Shown here piece after piece: positions 50,537 to 59,292 of a stretch of DNA of 64,000 nucleotides (position 1 is the stretch's first letter; every line of letters starts with the position of its first letter). The notes beneath the pieces are model-generated. The model saw only the letters and a program-made list of their open reading frames with translations, did no database searches and had not been told where the DNA came from. The stretch comes from JAISGQ01 sp045604155 (GTDB lineage: Bacteria; Bacillota; Clostridia; Oscillospirales; Acutalibacteraceae). The position numbers and the translations under genes are program-made. The DNA lies in assembly GCA_045604155.1 (NCBI GenBank), contig JAZUNN010000060.1, positions 32,531-96,530 of the forward strand, given 5' to 3'.

Positions 50537-51487
50537 TTATAATAGGTTTTTTATATTTTCAGCGATGTATTCCATATCGGATGCATCATATCTCTGGTCA
50601 CAGGGAATGGGCAGGATATTGAAAGTATAGTCCTTTTCAAGCTCGCTGACCCCATCGGTTTCGGGCACATTCGGCCACAGGGTGGGGATAAATATTTTTT
50701 TCCCGGCAAGTGTGCGCCTGACCTCTGCCCCGTTTTCACAGTAAAACGGGTAGCAGTAGGGTCCTTCGGGTGCGTTTGCATCGATTTTATTGATGTTGCC
50801 CAGCTCAAGCTGCAGCAGCCTGTAATTCCCTTTTCGTGCCCTGCTGACCGATTCATAATCTATGGCTCTGAGAAGATTGTGTGTCAGTGGTGACATATAT
50901 CTCAGCGGGTATCCGTAAAGGGATTCGTCGCTTTCCTGAAAATCGGCATAATAATCGGAAGCGCAGCTTTCAAATCTTCCCAGTACGTGCTTCATGCGCC
51001 CAGCCGAGCGGTCGATCTCAATCTCTTCGCTGACCACGGCATCGGTGTAAAGATATGCACCGTCAGGAACACCCAAGAATTTGCGGCAGGAGTATATTGT
51101 GTCCATACCGCTTACGGGAGGCTGGAAAAATGCCTGCACGTTGTCAAATATTATATTGCCGTACTTTTCTTTAAGCTCCTTCGCCTTTTCGGTTCCGAGC
51201 CTGCCAAAGTAGTTGACGATGTAAAGATACTCGCCCTCGCTGAGGGTTTTATCAAATACGGGCAGAAAATCGCTGCCGATATGATAATACTCATACTCGC
51301 AGCCGTTTCTGTCACACACATCGCTGCAGCAGTCGCAGAGATAATATGGCAGATACAGCTTTTTTATTTTTCTCGCCTTTATAAGATAAAGAAGTGCGTT
51401 GCGGCCTGTATTGAGAGCTATTGCATCGGGATAAAGTTCCCTGCCCGAAAACTGCTCCAGACCGAAATATCCGCCTATTTCTTTCAT
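50537..51487 (-). CDS. DegT/DnrJ-like (fold type I PLP) aminotransferase homologue
   Basis: 316 residues, shorter than typical DegT enzymes (about 370-400). LNTGRNALLYLIKARKIKKL matches the substrate/PLP-phosphate region, IIFDNVQAFF the Asp that binds the PLP nitrogen, and SCRKFLGVPDGAYLYT the segment with the Schiff-base Lys. It may be active as an aminotransferase or serve as a binding protein; the spacing is close to the small sugar-aminotransferase group. It sits 7 bases after one ATP-grasp gene and 12 before the other, which implies a shared pathway. Confidence 0.65.
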   Translation of the reverse strand: MKEIGGYFGLEQFSGRELYPDAIALNTGRNALLYLIKARKIKKLYLPYYLCDCCSDVCDRNGCEYEYYHIGSDFLPVFDKTLSEGEYLYIVNYFGRLGTEKAKELKEKYGNIIFDNVQAFFQPPVSGMDTIYSCRKFLGVPDGAYLYTDAVVSEEIEIDRSAGRMKHVLGRFESCASDYYADFQESDESLYGYPLRYMSPLTHNLLRAIDYESVSRARKGNYRLLQLELGNINKIDANAPEGPYCYPFYCENGAEVRRTLAGKKIFIPTLWPNVPETDGVSELEKDYTFNILPIPCDQRYDASDMEYIAENIKNLL

Positions 51488-51494
51488 GGTATCC

Positions 51495-52694
51495 TCATTT
51501 CAGAAGTACTTTGACGTACTTCTCGGTATCACTCATAACCTCTTCAAGTCTTTCGGCTGTGTCAAATCTGAGAACAAGAGTGCCGATAGCCTCGTTTGCG
51601 GCGGAGAAATCGCCTACGGCAGTGCCCGGCTCGATCCACAGATCTCTTTCCACTACATTCTCAGCGATCTCATCGGCAATCCACAGGGAATCGAAAACAC
51701 CTGCAACACTGCTGTGAAGAATAACCTCCGCCCAGCAGCCGTCATAATCACGCTGCTCAACACCTATGACCTCATCGCCTACAGCGGCACGCACTGCATT
51801 TGTGACAAGGTCAACACCTGTTGCGTATCGGAGCATTTCCGCAAGGCGGTTTCCACCGCCTCTGGGTGACAGCTCCATGATATAAGCCTTGCCGTTGGTG
51901 CTCTCTCTGACCTCGATGTTGTAAATGGAGGTCTTCATATCAAGGAGAGTGAGAAGTCTCTGAATTTCATCTCTGAGAATGGCCTGATTCTCAGCAGAAA
52001 TGGATGAAGGCCAGCTGTATGCGGCGGGGGTGTAGGGGTTTGATGCCTTTTCGTCAAAACGCTGGCTGGAGAAGGACACAAACTTCAGCTCGCCGTTGAC
52101 GGAGAAGCTGTCGGTATCGGAGGAAAAGCCCTTCTTTTCAATAAAGTCCTCAATTATAAACTCACTGCAGTGAGAGAAGGAAAGTGCATATTCAATGCTC
52201 TCTCGAAGCTTTTCGGGGTCGTCAACTCTTGTAACGCCCTTGCTGCCTGCGGAATCGGTGGGCTTTACGATAACGGGCCAGTTGAAAATATCCTTGTCGG
52301 CAATAGCCTCATCGATGGAGGTGTAGCCTTTTGCAACAGGCACGGTAAAGCCGTTGTCGGTCAGGAACTGACGGAAACGGCCCTTGTTCTGGAGAATACT
52401 TACGGATTCATAGGAGCCGCAGGAGGGCAGACCCATTTTCTCCGCAACATAAGCCGCTGTGACAACACCGGGGTCACAGGCAAAGGACATTACGCCGTCA
52501 ACCTCAAGCTCTCTTGCCTTTGCGAGAACGGCTTCCTTGTCGATAATGCTGACATTGCAGTATTCATCGGAATATTTATGAGCAATATTATCGGGCAGAT
52601 AATCGCAGGTGATTGTATAGTAGCCCAGCTTTTTAGCTGCATCGATTACGGGCAGAAGATAACGTGAACCGCCCAGAAGTAAAAGCTTTTTCAA
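51495..52694 (-). CDS. ATP-grasp ligase (second of the operon)
   Basis: 399 residues. It begins KKLLLLGGSRYLLPVIDAAKKLG, a PurK/carboxylase-like Rossmann domain, followed by WPVIVKPTDSAGSKGVTRVD (ATP-binding) and the metal-site strand IYNIEVRESTNGKAYIMELSPRGGGNR. This layout is that of carboxylate-amine ligases such as PurT/PurK and dipeptide ligases. The start is a TTG behind GGAGGGG. First gene of the operon, driven by a consensus promoter and divergent from the CDP-alditol polymer genes. It is related to the 49223 enzyme in fold but not closely in sequence. Confidence 0.85.
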   Translation of the reverse strand: MKKLLLLGGSRYLLPVIDAAKKLGYYTITCDYLPDNIAHKYSDEYCNVSIIDKEAVLAKARELEVDGVMSFACDPGVVTAAYVAEKMGLPSCGSYESVSILQNKGRFRQFLTDNGFTVPVAKGYTSIDEAIADKDIFNWPVIVKPTDSAGSKGVTRVDDPEKLRESIEYALSFSHCSEFIIEDFIEKKGFSSDTDSFSVNGELKFVSFSSQRFDEKASNPYTPAAYSWPSSISAENQAILRDEIQRLLTLLDMKTSIYNIEVRESTNGKAYIMELSPRGGGNRLAEMLRYATGVDLVTNAVRAAVGDEVIGVEQRDYDGCWAEVILHSSVAGVFDSLWIADEIAENVVERDLWIEPGTAVGDFSAANEAIGTLVLRFDTAERLEEVMSDTEKYVKVLLK

Positions 52695-52766
52695 AATAAA
52701 GCCCCTCCAAAATCTTTTTGGATTTAGTAATTCTGCAAGGTATATTTATTTGCAAATTCACTTTAT

Positions 52767-52795
52767 ATGATATCGAAAGTTCCCTTGTTTGTCAA
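52767..52795 (-). promoter_or_regulatory. Promoter of the ATP-grasp/DegT operon
   Basis: Minus strand: TTGACA (52790-52795), 17-bp spacer, TATCAT (52767-52772), 73 bases before the TTG start. Confidence 0.8.
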
Positions 52796-52815
52796 CACAT
52801 CTATTCCTTCCTATT

Positions 52816-52847
52816 ATGTGTGTTTTCATTGACACATGGGGTATAAT
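52816..52847 (+). promoter_or_regulatory. Possible divergent promoter for the teichoic acid genes
   Basis: A TATAAT (52842-52847) lies 48 bases before the first polymerase gene, but its best -35 (TGTGTT) is weak. A perfect TTGACA at 52829-52834 sits too close to that -10 and would pair with TAAATT further on. ATGTGT/ACACAT arms (52816-52821, 52832-52837) make a dyad. Confidence 0.45.
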
Positions 52848-52894
52848 GGTGTAAATTAATAGATAATGCAATCGTCGATTGGAGTCTGATATTC

Positions 52895-54103
52895 TTGAAA
52901 ATTCTTCTGCTGAATATTTTCAAAGCTTTTCTTGCTGTTATCTACTTTATATTGAAGCTATTCCCCACAAAAAACAAAATAGTTTTCCTCAGCCGTCAGG
53001 GAAATGCACCGGGTGTGGATTTCAGGCTTCTTGAAGAAGAGCTTCACGAAAGCTATCCCAATTATAAAACCGTTATGCTGTGCAGAAAGATACCCGACGG
53101 TATCGGCGGCATGATAGGCTATGCCTTCCACATTCTCAATCAGATGCGTCATCTGGCAACTTCACGTGTGGCAGTGCTCGACACCTACTGCATACCCGTT
53201 TCACTTTTAAAGCACAAAAAAAGTCTGAAGGTCATTCAGATATGGCACGCAATGGGCTGTCTTAAGCGCTTCGGTCTTTCCTCTGCAGGTCTTTCCCAAG
53301 GACGTGATGAAAAAACTGCAAAGGTTATGAAAATGCATAAGAATTACGATTGCGCTCTCTGCTCAGGTCCTGAGTGTATCGCACCCTTTGCCGAGGCTTT
53401 CGGCATGGATGAAAGCCGTCTGATTCCGCTGGGTATTCCCAGAATAGATTATCTGACCAAGGAAAAATACACTTCCGTTTCACGAAACTCCATTCTTGAG
53501 GCTTATCCTCAGCTTGACAACGGAAAGAAAAACATTGTCTATGTACCCACCTTCCGCAGAGGTGAAGGTCTGGGCGACGAATATATGGAAGCTGCCTTTG
53601 ATAATGTGAGAAACGCAGTTGATTACGAAAAGTACAATCTCGTAATCAAGGCTCACAGCGGTGAAGAGCGCATTTTCACCGATTCCCCCGAGTCAAGGCA
53701 GGACGGTAATCTCTTCATGGGGCTTGATTTTATTGCTCTTGCAGATTTTATCGTCAGCGATTATTCCGCTATTATCTTCGAGGCTGCCGTTGCGGCAAAG
53801 CCCGTTATACTCTACTGCTTCGACTGGGATGATTATGATGCAGGCAGAGGCTTCTACATCGATTATTTCAAGGACATCCCCTTTGTCAAGGTCAGGACTG
53901 CCGATGAGCTTATGAAGGCTATTGACGGATGCGAGGTTGTTTTCGACGAAAGCGGCGAGCTTTTCTCCGACCGTTATGTTGTCCGTGGCAATTACAGCGT
54001 AACAGCCCGTCTTGCAGAAATCTGCGATGCTCTTGCAAAGGGTGAATTTGACGGCATCTATGAAGGCAGCAATTATGAAAAAGGCATCTGGAAGGATGCC
54101 TGA
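52895..54103 (+). CDS. CDP-glycerol/CDP-ribitol phosphotransferase family protein (first)
   Basis: 402 residues of the TagB/TagF/TarL family, which transfer glycerol- or ribitol-phosphate from the CDP-activated form onto teichoic acid. Key motifs: VIQIWHAMGCLKRFG (catalytic His), IVYVPTFRRGEG and DFIVSDYSAIIFEAA. The length is that of the single-domain primase or polymerase type, not the 700-residue TagF. Membrane association through the basic N-terminal helix is likely. The start is TTG, with GGAG 10 bases upstream. First of five genes in the same direction that include TarI and TarJ. Confidence 0.88.
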   Translation: MKILLLNIFKAFLAVIYFILKLFPTKNKIVFLSRQGNAPGVDFRLLEEELHESYPNYKTVMLCRKIPDGIGGMIGYAFHILNQMRHLATSRVAVLDTYCIPVSLLKHKKSLKVIQIWHAMGCLKRFGLSSAGLSQGRDEKTAKVMKMHKNYDCALCSGPECIAPFAEAFGMDESRLIPLGIPRIDYLTKEKYTSVSRNSILEAYPQLDNGKKNIVYVPTFRRGEGLGDEYMEAAFDNVRNAVDYEKYNLVIKAHSGEERIFTDSPESRQDGNLFMGLDFIALADFIVSDYSAIIFEAAVAAKPVILYCFDWDDYDAGRGFYIDYFKDIPFVKVRTADELMKAIDGCEVVFDESGELFSDRYVVRGNYSVTARLAEICDALAKGEFDGIYEGSNYEKGIWKDA

Positions 54104-54145
54104 TACCCTTTATTTATGCTAAAAAACATCAAGGAGGCACGGCCT

Positions 54146-55330
54146 ATGTCAGTTGGCGGTCTTTTCAAGAAATTCTATAAATTTGCAGCAATGCGTGTAC
54201 TTCTCCCCTTCTCCTACTTCCTTCGCAGCCGTGGAAAAGTGGACGAAAAGAAGGTTGTGTTTGTGGAAGTGCGCTTCGACAGCCTCAGCGACAACTTTGC
54301 TCTTATCGAAAAAGCTCTGAGAGAGGAAGGCGGCTGGGATATCCGTCTGGTCTGCCTGCGTCAGGGCAGAGTAAGTCTTGCAAAATTCTTCAAAAACTGC
54401 CTTAAGATGCATAAGGAAATCGGAAATGCAAGATGTGTGCTTCTCAACGAGGCCTCCTCTGCTTACGGCTGTCTTAATATAAGAAAGGAAACAGTCACCA
54501 TCCAGACATGGCATGGCTGCGGAGCTTTCAAGAAATTCGGCATAAGCCTTTCCGACAAGAATGTCGGCGGCAGCGAGGACGATTACACCAGATATCCCGT
54601 TTACAGAAACAACGATTTCGTTACCGTCAGCAGCCCTGAGGTTGTCTGGGCTTATAAAGAGGCCATGAGCATAACCGAAAACGATTCCCGTCAGGTTGTA
54701 CCCATCGGCACAAGCCGCACCGATGTCTTTTTTGACGAAAGCATCGTAAAGGCCGGCAGAGATGAGCTTGAAAAGCTTGTCCCACAGGCAAAGGGTAAAA
54801 AAATCATTCTCTATGCACCTACCTTCCGTGGAATGCCCTCAGGCGGTGTTATTCCCGACAGGCTTGACATAGAAAAGTTCAGAGCATCAGTTTCCGATGA
54901 TTATGTACTTGTAATAAAGCACCATCCTTTAGGTCTCAACAAGCAGATTATCCCTGAAAGCTGTGCTGATTTTGCCTTTGATGTAACAACCACAGCTTCC
55001 ATCGAAACCTGCCTTATGGCTGCTGATATCTGCATTACTGACTACTCATCCCTTGTTTTCGAGTACAGTCTTCTTGAAAGGCCTCTCATTTTCTTTGCAT
55101 ATGACATAGATTCCTATGTGGATGAAAGAGGCTTCTATTATCCCTTCAACGAATTTTGTCCCGGTCCCATTGTCAGCACCACCGAGGAGCTCGCTCAGGC
55201 GGTAAATGACTCGGAAACCGCTGACCTTGTAAAAATCCGTGAGTTCAGAGATAAATTCATGTCCGCCTGCGACGGTCATGCAACCGAAAGAGTAGTTGAC
55301 CTTATTAAAAACGGAAAGAGGAATGTATAA
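54146..55330 (+). CDS. CDP-glycerol/CDP-ribitol phosphotransferase family protein (second)
   Basis: A 394-residue paralogue of the preceding enzyme, with VTIQTWHGCGAFKKFG, IILYAPTFRGMPSGG, VIKHHPLGL and ICITDYSSLVFEYS. The ATG at 54146 follows AAGGAGG; an in-frame ATG at 54116 lacks a site. Two such enzymes in a row fit a primase and a polymerase, or a priming enzyme for glycerol-P and one for ribitol-P. Its stop overlaps the ATG of the AraD-type gene (TAATG). Confidence 0.88.
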   Translation: MSVGGLFKKFYKFAAMRVLLPFSYFLRSRGKVDEKKVVFVEVRFDSLSDNFALIEKALREEGGWDIRLVCLRQGRVSLAKFFKNCLKMHKEIGNARCVLLNEASSAYGCLNIRKETVTIQTWHGCGAFKKFGISLSDKNVGGSEDDYTRYPVYRNNDFVTVSSPEVVWAYKEAMSITENDSRQVVPIGTSRTDVFFDESIVKAGRDELEKLVPQAKGKKIILYAPTFRGMPSGGVIPDRLDIEKFRASVSDDYVLVIKHHPLGLNKQIIPESCADFAFDVTTTASIETCLMAADICITDYSSLVFEYSLLERPLIFFAYDIDSYVDERGFYYPFNEFCPGPIVSTTEELAQAVNDSETADLVKIREFRDKFMSACDGHATERVVDLIKNGKRNV

Positions 55331-56025
55331 TGCTTGAAGCACTGAAAAAAGCTGTATGCGATGCAAATCTTGATCTTGTTGCAAAGGGTGTCGTCATTTA
55401 CACCTGGGGTAATGTCAGCGGAATTGACCGTGAAAGCGGACTTGTTGTAATCAAGCCCAGCGGTGTTGACTATGATAACATGAAGCCCGAGGATATGGTT
55501 GTTGTTGACCTTGAGGGCAATGTTGTGGAAGGTGATCTCAGACCTTCTTCCGATACCCCCACCCATCTTGAAATCTATAAGAAGTTCCCCGAAGTCGGCG
55601 GCGTTACCCACACTCATTCCACCTTCGCCTGCGCTTTTGCTCAGGCAGGTCTGTCCATTCCCGCTCTCGGCACAACTCACGCCGATTATTTCTACGGCGA
55701 TATTCCCTGCGCCCGTGAGCTTACCGAAGAAGAAGTAAACACTGAATATGAGAAGAATACAGGTCTTGTAATCATTGATGCAATGAAGGATATTGATCCC
55801 ATTGCCGTGCCCGGTATTCTTGTAAAGAATCACGGTCCTTTCTCCTTCGGCAAGGATGCAGCTGCTTCTGTCTATCACGCAGTTGTTCTTGAAGAGGTCG
55901 CAAAGATGGCATATATTGCTCTTACTCTCAACAAGGACATCGAAATCAAGCAGTATCTACTTGACAAGCATTATCTGCGCAAGCACGGCAAAAATGCATA
56001 TTACGGTCAGGTCGGAAATAAATAA
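55330..56025 (+). CDS. L-ribulose-5-phosphate 4-epimerase-like protein (AraD family)
   Basis: 231 residues, the length of AraD/UlaF/SgbE. The class II aldolase/epimerase metal site is intact: VTHTHSTFACAFAQ with two His, GTTHADYF with a third, and VKNHGPFSFGKDA. AraD interconverts L-ribulose-5-P and D-xylulose-5-P. There are no arabinose genes nearby; the gene lies between teichoic acid polymerases and TarI/TarJ and overlaps the former by one base. It may therefore supply the pentulose phosphate used by the TarJ-like reductase, or a different isomer. Confidence 0.9.
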   Translation: MLEALKKAVCDANLDLVAKGVVIYTWGNVSGIDRESGLVVIKPSGVDYDNMKPEDMVVVDLEGNVVEGDLRPSSDTPTHLEIYKKFPEVGGVTHTHSTFACAFAQAGLSIPALGTTHADYFYGDIPCARELTEEEVNTEYEKNTGLVIIDAMKDIDPIAVPGILVKNHGPFSFGKDAAASVYHAVVLEEVAKMAYIALTLNKDIEIKQYLLDKHYLRKHGKNAYYGQVGNK

Positions 56026-56058
56026 TGCATATTTTTTGTTAACGAAATTCCCACTGCC

Positions 56059-56088
56059 TTGACAATCAAACAAGGTGGGTTGTATAAT
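56059..56088 (+). promoter_or_regulatory. Internal consensus promoter before tarI
   Basis: TTGACA (56059-56064), 18-bp spacer, TATAAT (56083-56088), both perfect. Imperfect inverted arms (CCCACTGCCTTG/CAAGGTGGG, 56050-56080) surround the -35 box, so a regulator may bind here. Confidence 0.85.
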
Positions 56089-56135
56089 GGATTTGTCGAA
56101 AAACGATAAATCCTTTGATCAGGAGGACATAAATT

Positions 56136-56846
56136 ATGATATATGCCGGAATTCTTGCCGGTGGTGTCGGAAGCAGAATGGGTGCTACAAGCATGCCCAA
56201 GCAGTTTCTCACCGTCGGCGGCAAACCCATTATTATCCATACAATAGAAAAGTTCCTTATGTGCGGTCGTTTTGACCACATTTATGTGGCTGTTGTCAGG
56301 GACTATGTTTCACACATGACCGATATTCTCCGCAAGGCAATCGGCGAAAATGACCGTGTGACGGTTATCGAAGGCGGCTCTGACAGAAACGGAAGCATCG
56401 TCAATGTTATCAATGCAATCAGAAAGAATGATTCAGATCCCGACAGCATTCTTGTAACTCACGATGCTGTACGCCCCTTTGTTTCTGCAAGAATCATTGA
56501 GGAAAACATAGATGCAGCCATCGAATTCGGTGCAACCGACACCGTTATTCCTGCTACTGATACGATCATTCGCTCTGCTGACGGTCTTAAGCTTTCCGAA
56601 ATCCCCGTCCGTGATGAGCTTTACAACGGTCAGACACCCCAGTCCTTCCGCATCGGTCTTTTCGAGGAAGACTATTATGCTCTCAGCGATGAGCAGAAGA
56701 AAATCCTCACCGATGCCTGCAAGATATTTGTCCTTGCCGGCAGAACTGTACGCATGGTAAAGGGCGATGCTTACAATATGAAGATCACCACACCCTTTGA
56801 TCTTCGCCTCGCTGAAGCTATAGTTGCGGAGGAACTTAACAAATGA
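56136..56846 (+). CDS. tarI: Ribitol-5-phosphate cytidylyltransferase (TarI)
   Basis: A 236-residue nucleotidyltransferase that makes CDP-ribitol from CTP and ribitol-5-phosphate. IYAGILAGGVGSRMG is the nucleotide-binding loop; MPKQFL, HDAVRPFVSARIIEENI, YNGQTPQSF and GDAYNMKITTPFDL follow the TarI pattern very closely and less closely that of IspD. The downstream TarJ-like gene overlaps by four bases and makes TarI rather than IspD the right call. AGGAGG precedes the ATG. Confidence 0.92.
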   Translation: MIYAGILAGGVGSRMGATSMPKQFLTVGGKPIIIHTIEKFLMCGRFDHIYVAVVRDYVSHMTDILRKAIGENDRVTVIEGGSDRNGSIVNVINAIRKNDSDPDSILVTHDAVRPFVSARIIEENIDAAIEFGATDTVIPATDTIIRSADGLKLSEIPVRDELYNGQTPQSFRIGLFEEDYYALSDEQKKILTDACKIFVLAGRTVRMVKGDAYNMKITTPFDLRLAEAIVAEELNK

Positions 56847-57862
56847 TTAACAGACTTTACCGTCTTGTTGCACCCAAGCAGATTCAGGTCACCTTTTCAA
56901 ACATCGATCTTAATACCTCCGATGTTATTGTCAGACCCAGATTTCTGTCCATCTGTGCAGCAGACCAGAGATATTTCCAGGGACTTCGTCCGCCCGAGGC
57001 TCTGAAGAAAAAACTTCCCATGGCGCTTATCCATGAGTGCGCAGGTGTTGTCGTCCACGACGCAAGCGGAGTTTACAAGCCCGGTCAGAAGGTGCTCATG
57101 GTGCCTAACCAGCCCTTCGCACCTCCCGGAATAATCCGTGACAACTATGCCTCCACATCAAAATTCCGTGCAAGCGGCTACGACGGATTCATGCAGGAGT
57201 ATGTGTCTATCGTTCACGACTGCGTTGTGCCCTATGAGAATATTGACGATTCCATCGCTTCAATCTGTGAGCTTATCAGCGTTGCAATGCACGCTGTTAC
57301 CACCTTCATGCAGACTGCTCACAGCATCCGTGACAGCGTTGCTGTCTTCGGCGACGGCAATCTGGGCTATATTGTGGCACTGCTCATAAAGACTCTCATG
57401 CCTGAAACAAAGCTTCATGTCATGGGTATCGTTGATGAAAAGCTTGCCCTTTTCTCCTTTGCAGACGAGATTCACCATTCCGACAGACTCCCCGAGGGTC
57501 TTCGTGTTGACCATGCATTTGAGTGCGTCGGCGGTCAGGCTTCAGGCACAATTATCAATTCAATCATTGATATAATCAATCCCCAGGGCACTGTAATGCT
57601 CCTCGGTGTTTCCGAGCAGCCTGTACCAGTCAACACCCGTATGGTGCTTGAGCGAGGTCTTACCCTTATCGGACGAAGCCGCTCGACCACAAAGGATTTT
57701 GAAGACACCCGTGATCTCCTTGAAAGCCATCCCGATATGCAGAGCAGACTGCGTGCAATAATCCACGCAACCATTCCTGTCAGCACCATCGAGGATATGA
57801 ACAACGCTTTCAACACAGATTTTTCAAATCCCTACAAGACAGTAATGAAATGGAATATATAA
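56843..57862 (+). CDS. tarJ: Ribulose-5-phosphate reductase (TarJ)
   Basis: A 339-residue medium-chain alcohol dehydrogenase of the TarJ type, which reduces D-ribulose-5-phosphate to ribitol-5-phosphate with NADPH. LSICAADQRYFQG, LPMALIHECAG, VFGDGNLGYIVALL (nucleotide-binding), VDHAFECVGGQAS and LTLIGRSRSTTKDFED align well with known TarJ. The ATG overlaps the tarI stop (ATGA). Last gene of the teichoic acid set, with a terminator behind it. Confidence 0.93.
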   Translation: MINRLYRLVAPKQIQVTFSNIDLNTSDVIVRPRFLSICAADQRYFQGLRPPEALKKKLPMALIHECAGVVVHDASGVYKPGQKVLMVPNQPFAPPGIIRDNYASTSKFRASGYDGFMQEYVSIVHDCVVPYENIDDSIASICELISVAMHAVTTFMQTAHSIRDSVAVFGDGNLGYIVALLIKTLMPETKLHVMGIVDEKLALFSFADEIHHSDRLPEGLRVDHAFECVGGQASGTIINSIIDIINPQGTVMLLGVSEQPVPVNTRMVLERGLTLIGRSRSTTKDFEDTRDLLESHPDMQSRLRAIIHATIPVSTIEDMNNAFNTDFSNPYKTVMKWNI

Positions 57863-57863
57863 T

Positions 57864-57891
57864 AAAAAGCTCCCCACACGGGGAGCTTTTT
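57864..57891. terminator. Bidirectional terminator between tarJ and the purine permease gene
   Basis: AAAAAGCTCCCC and GGGGAGCTTTTT around ACAC, between convergent genes. Confidence 0.92.
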
Positions 57892-57892
57892 A

Positions 57893-59230
57893 TTATCCGA
57901 GAGCGGATATTACATACTTGAGAATAAACAGTGCAACCACGATATACATTATGGGGTGTATATCCTTTATTTTTCTTGTTGCAAACTTGACTATAACATA
58001 GGATATAAACCCGAATGCAATGCCGTCGGTTATGGAATAGAAAAGAGGCATTCCTGCAACTGTAAGGAAGCAGGGAATTGCAACATCCAGATTATTCCAC
58101 TCAATATCTCTTAATGAGCCCGCCATCATAACGCCTACCATGATAAGCACGGGGGCTGTTGCGGCAGCGGGTACAAAGCCCAGAATGGGTGAAGCAAAAA
58201 TGGAAAGGGCAAAGCACAGACCGGTTACGGCAGATGTAAGTCCTGTTCTTCCGCCTGCGGCGATACCTGCGTTTGACTCTGCAAAGGTCGTTACGGTGGA
58301 TGTGCCCATAACCGCACCCATGCTTGTTGCGATTGCATCAGAGAGCATTGCACGCTCTACCTTGGGAAGATTTCCGTTTTCATCAAGGTAGCCTGCCTTG
58401 TCTGCCGCACCGATAAGGGTACCTATAGTATCAAACATATCCACCATGAGAAGAGTGAGAAACACAGAAGCAACGGATACGATGGGAGCCGAGAAAAGCT
58501 CACCGAAGCCGCTGAACATTGCGCCTGTAAGGCTGAAATCAAAGGTGGGTGTCCAGCTTTCGGGGACCTTTACGCCCATATTCACATTGAATATGAACTG
58601 TATGGCACAGCCAGCCGCAGAAGTGCCCAGCATTGCAATGAACAAAGCGCCCTTTACCTTTGCAGCACAGAGAACAATGGTAAGAATTATACCGAAAACT
58701 GCAAGGAGTGTTGTGGGCACCGCAAAAGAGCCCATGCCGATTATTGTTCCGTTTTTATTGGAAAGAAGACCTGCTTTTTCAAGTCCCAGAATTGCGATAA
58801 AAAAGCCGATTCCGCCGGAAATAGCCTTCTTGAGATACAGAGGGATTGCATCAACGATCGCCTTTCGTGCACCTGTAACGGTAAGAAGAATAAAAAATAC
58901 ACCTGCGATGAATACCGCTGCCAGAGCTGCGCTGTAGGAAAGTCCCATAGTACCGCAAAGAGTGTATGCAAAGACCGCATTAAGTCCCATTCCGGGAGCC
59001 TGAGCCAGAGGATAATTTGTAAGCCAGCCGATAAGCCATGTACCTATTGCAGCAGAAAAACAGGTTGCAAGCATGACCGCTGCATTTGGCATATTTGCCT
59101 TGCTTCCCTCACCCAGCATATCGGGATTGATGAAGATTATATAAGCCATTGCAAAGAAGGTTGTAAGTCCTGCAATGATCTCCGTTCTGATATTTGTGCC
59201 GTTTTCCTTTAATTTAAACAATTTATTCAT
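57893..59230 (-). CDS. AzgA/PbuG-type purine permease (NCS2 family)
   Basis: 445 residues, 12 to 14 helices. NIRTEIIAGLTTFFAMAYIIFINPDML (about 12-38) and PLAQAPGMGLNAVFAYT are signatures of the AzgA/PbuG/PbuO group importing guanine, hypoxanthine or adenine. ESNAGIAAGGRTGLTS, with the family's Glu, is present. The ATG at 59230 has AGGGTG upstream. No purine riboswitch fits in the 62-base gap to the rfbB gene, so it is probably read through from there or from a weak local promoter. Confidence 0.9.
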   Translation of the reverse strand: MNKLFKLKENGTNIRTEIIAGLTTFFAMAYIIFINPDMLGEGSKANMPNAAVMLATCFSAAIGTWLIGWLTNYPLAQAPGMGLNAVFAYTLCGTMGLSYSAALAAVFIAGVFFILLTVTGARKAIVDAIPLYLKKAISGGIGFFIAILGLEKAGLLSNKNGTIIGMGSFAVPTTLLAVFGIILTIVLCAAKVKGALFIAMLGTSAAGCAIQFIFNVNMGVKVPESWTPTFDFSLTGAMFSGFGELFSAPIVSVASVFLTLLMVDMFDTIGTLIGAADKAGYLDENGNLPKVERAMLSDAIATSMGAVMGTSTVTTFAESNAGIAAGGRTGLTSAVTGLCFALSIFASPILGFVPAAATAPVLIMVGVMMAGSLRDIEWNNLDVAIPCFLTVAGMPLFYSITDGIAFGFISYVIVKFATRKIKDIHPIMYIVVALFILKYVISALG

Positions 59231-59253
59231 TCTTTTCACCCTGTCATATTATT

Positions 59254-59286
59254 AACCGCACTTGCAAAAACTTTGCAAGTTCGGTT
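59254..59286 (-). terminator. Hairpin after rfbB
   Basis: AACCG and ACTTGCAAA pair with TTTGCAAGT and CGGTT around AAC, with one bulge on each side. The T-tail on the minus strand is weak, so read-through to the permease gene is possible. Confidence 0.55.
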
Positions 59287-59292
59287 GTGTTT

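Noticed and set aside
59231..59292. A purine riboswitch before the purine permease gene
   Set aside because: The gap is only 62 bases and lacks the conserved purine aptamer loops; it holds a simple hairpin.
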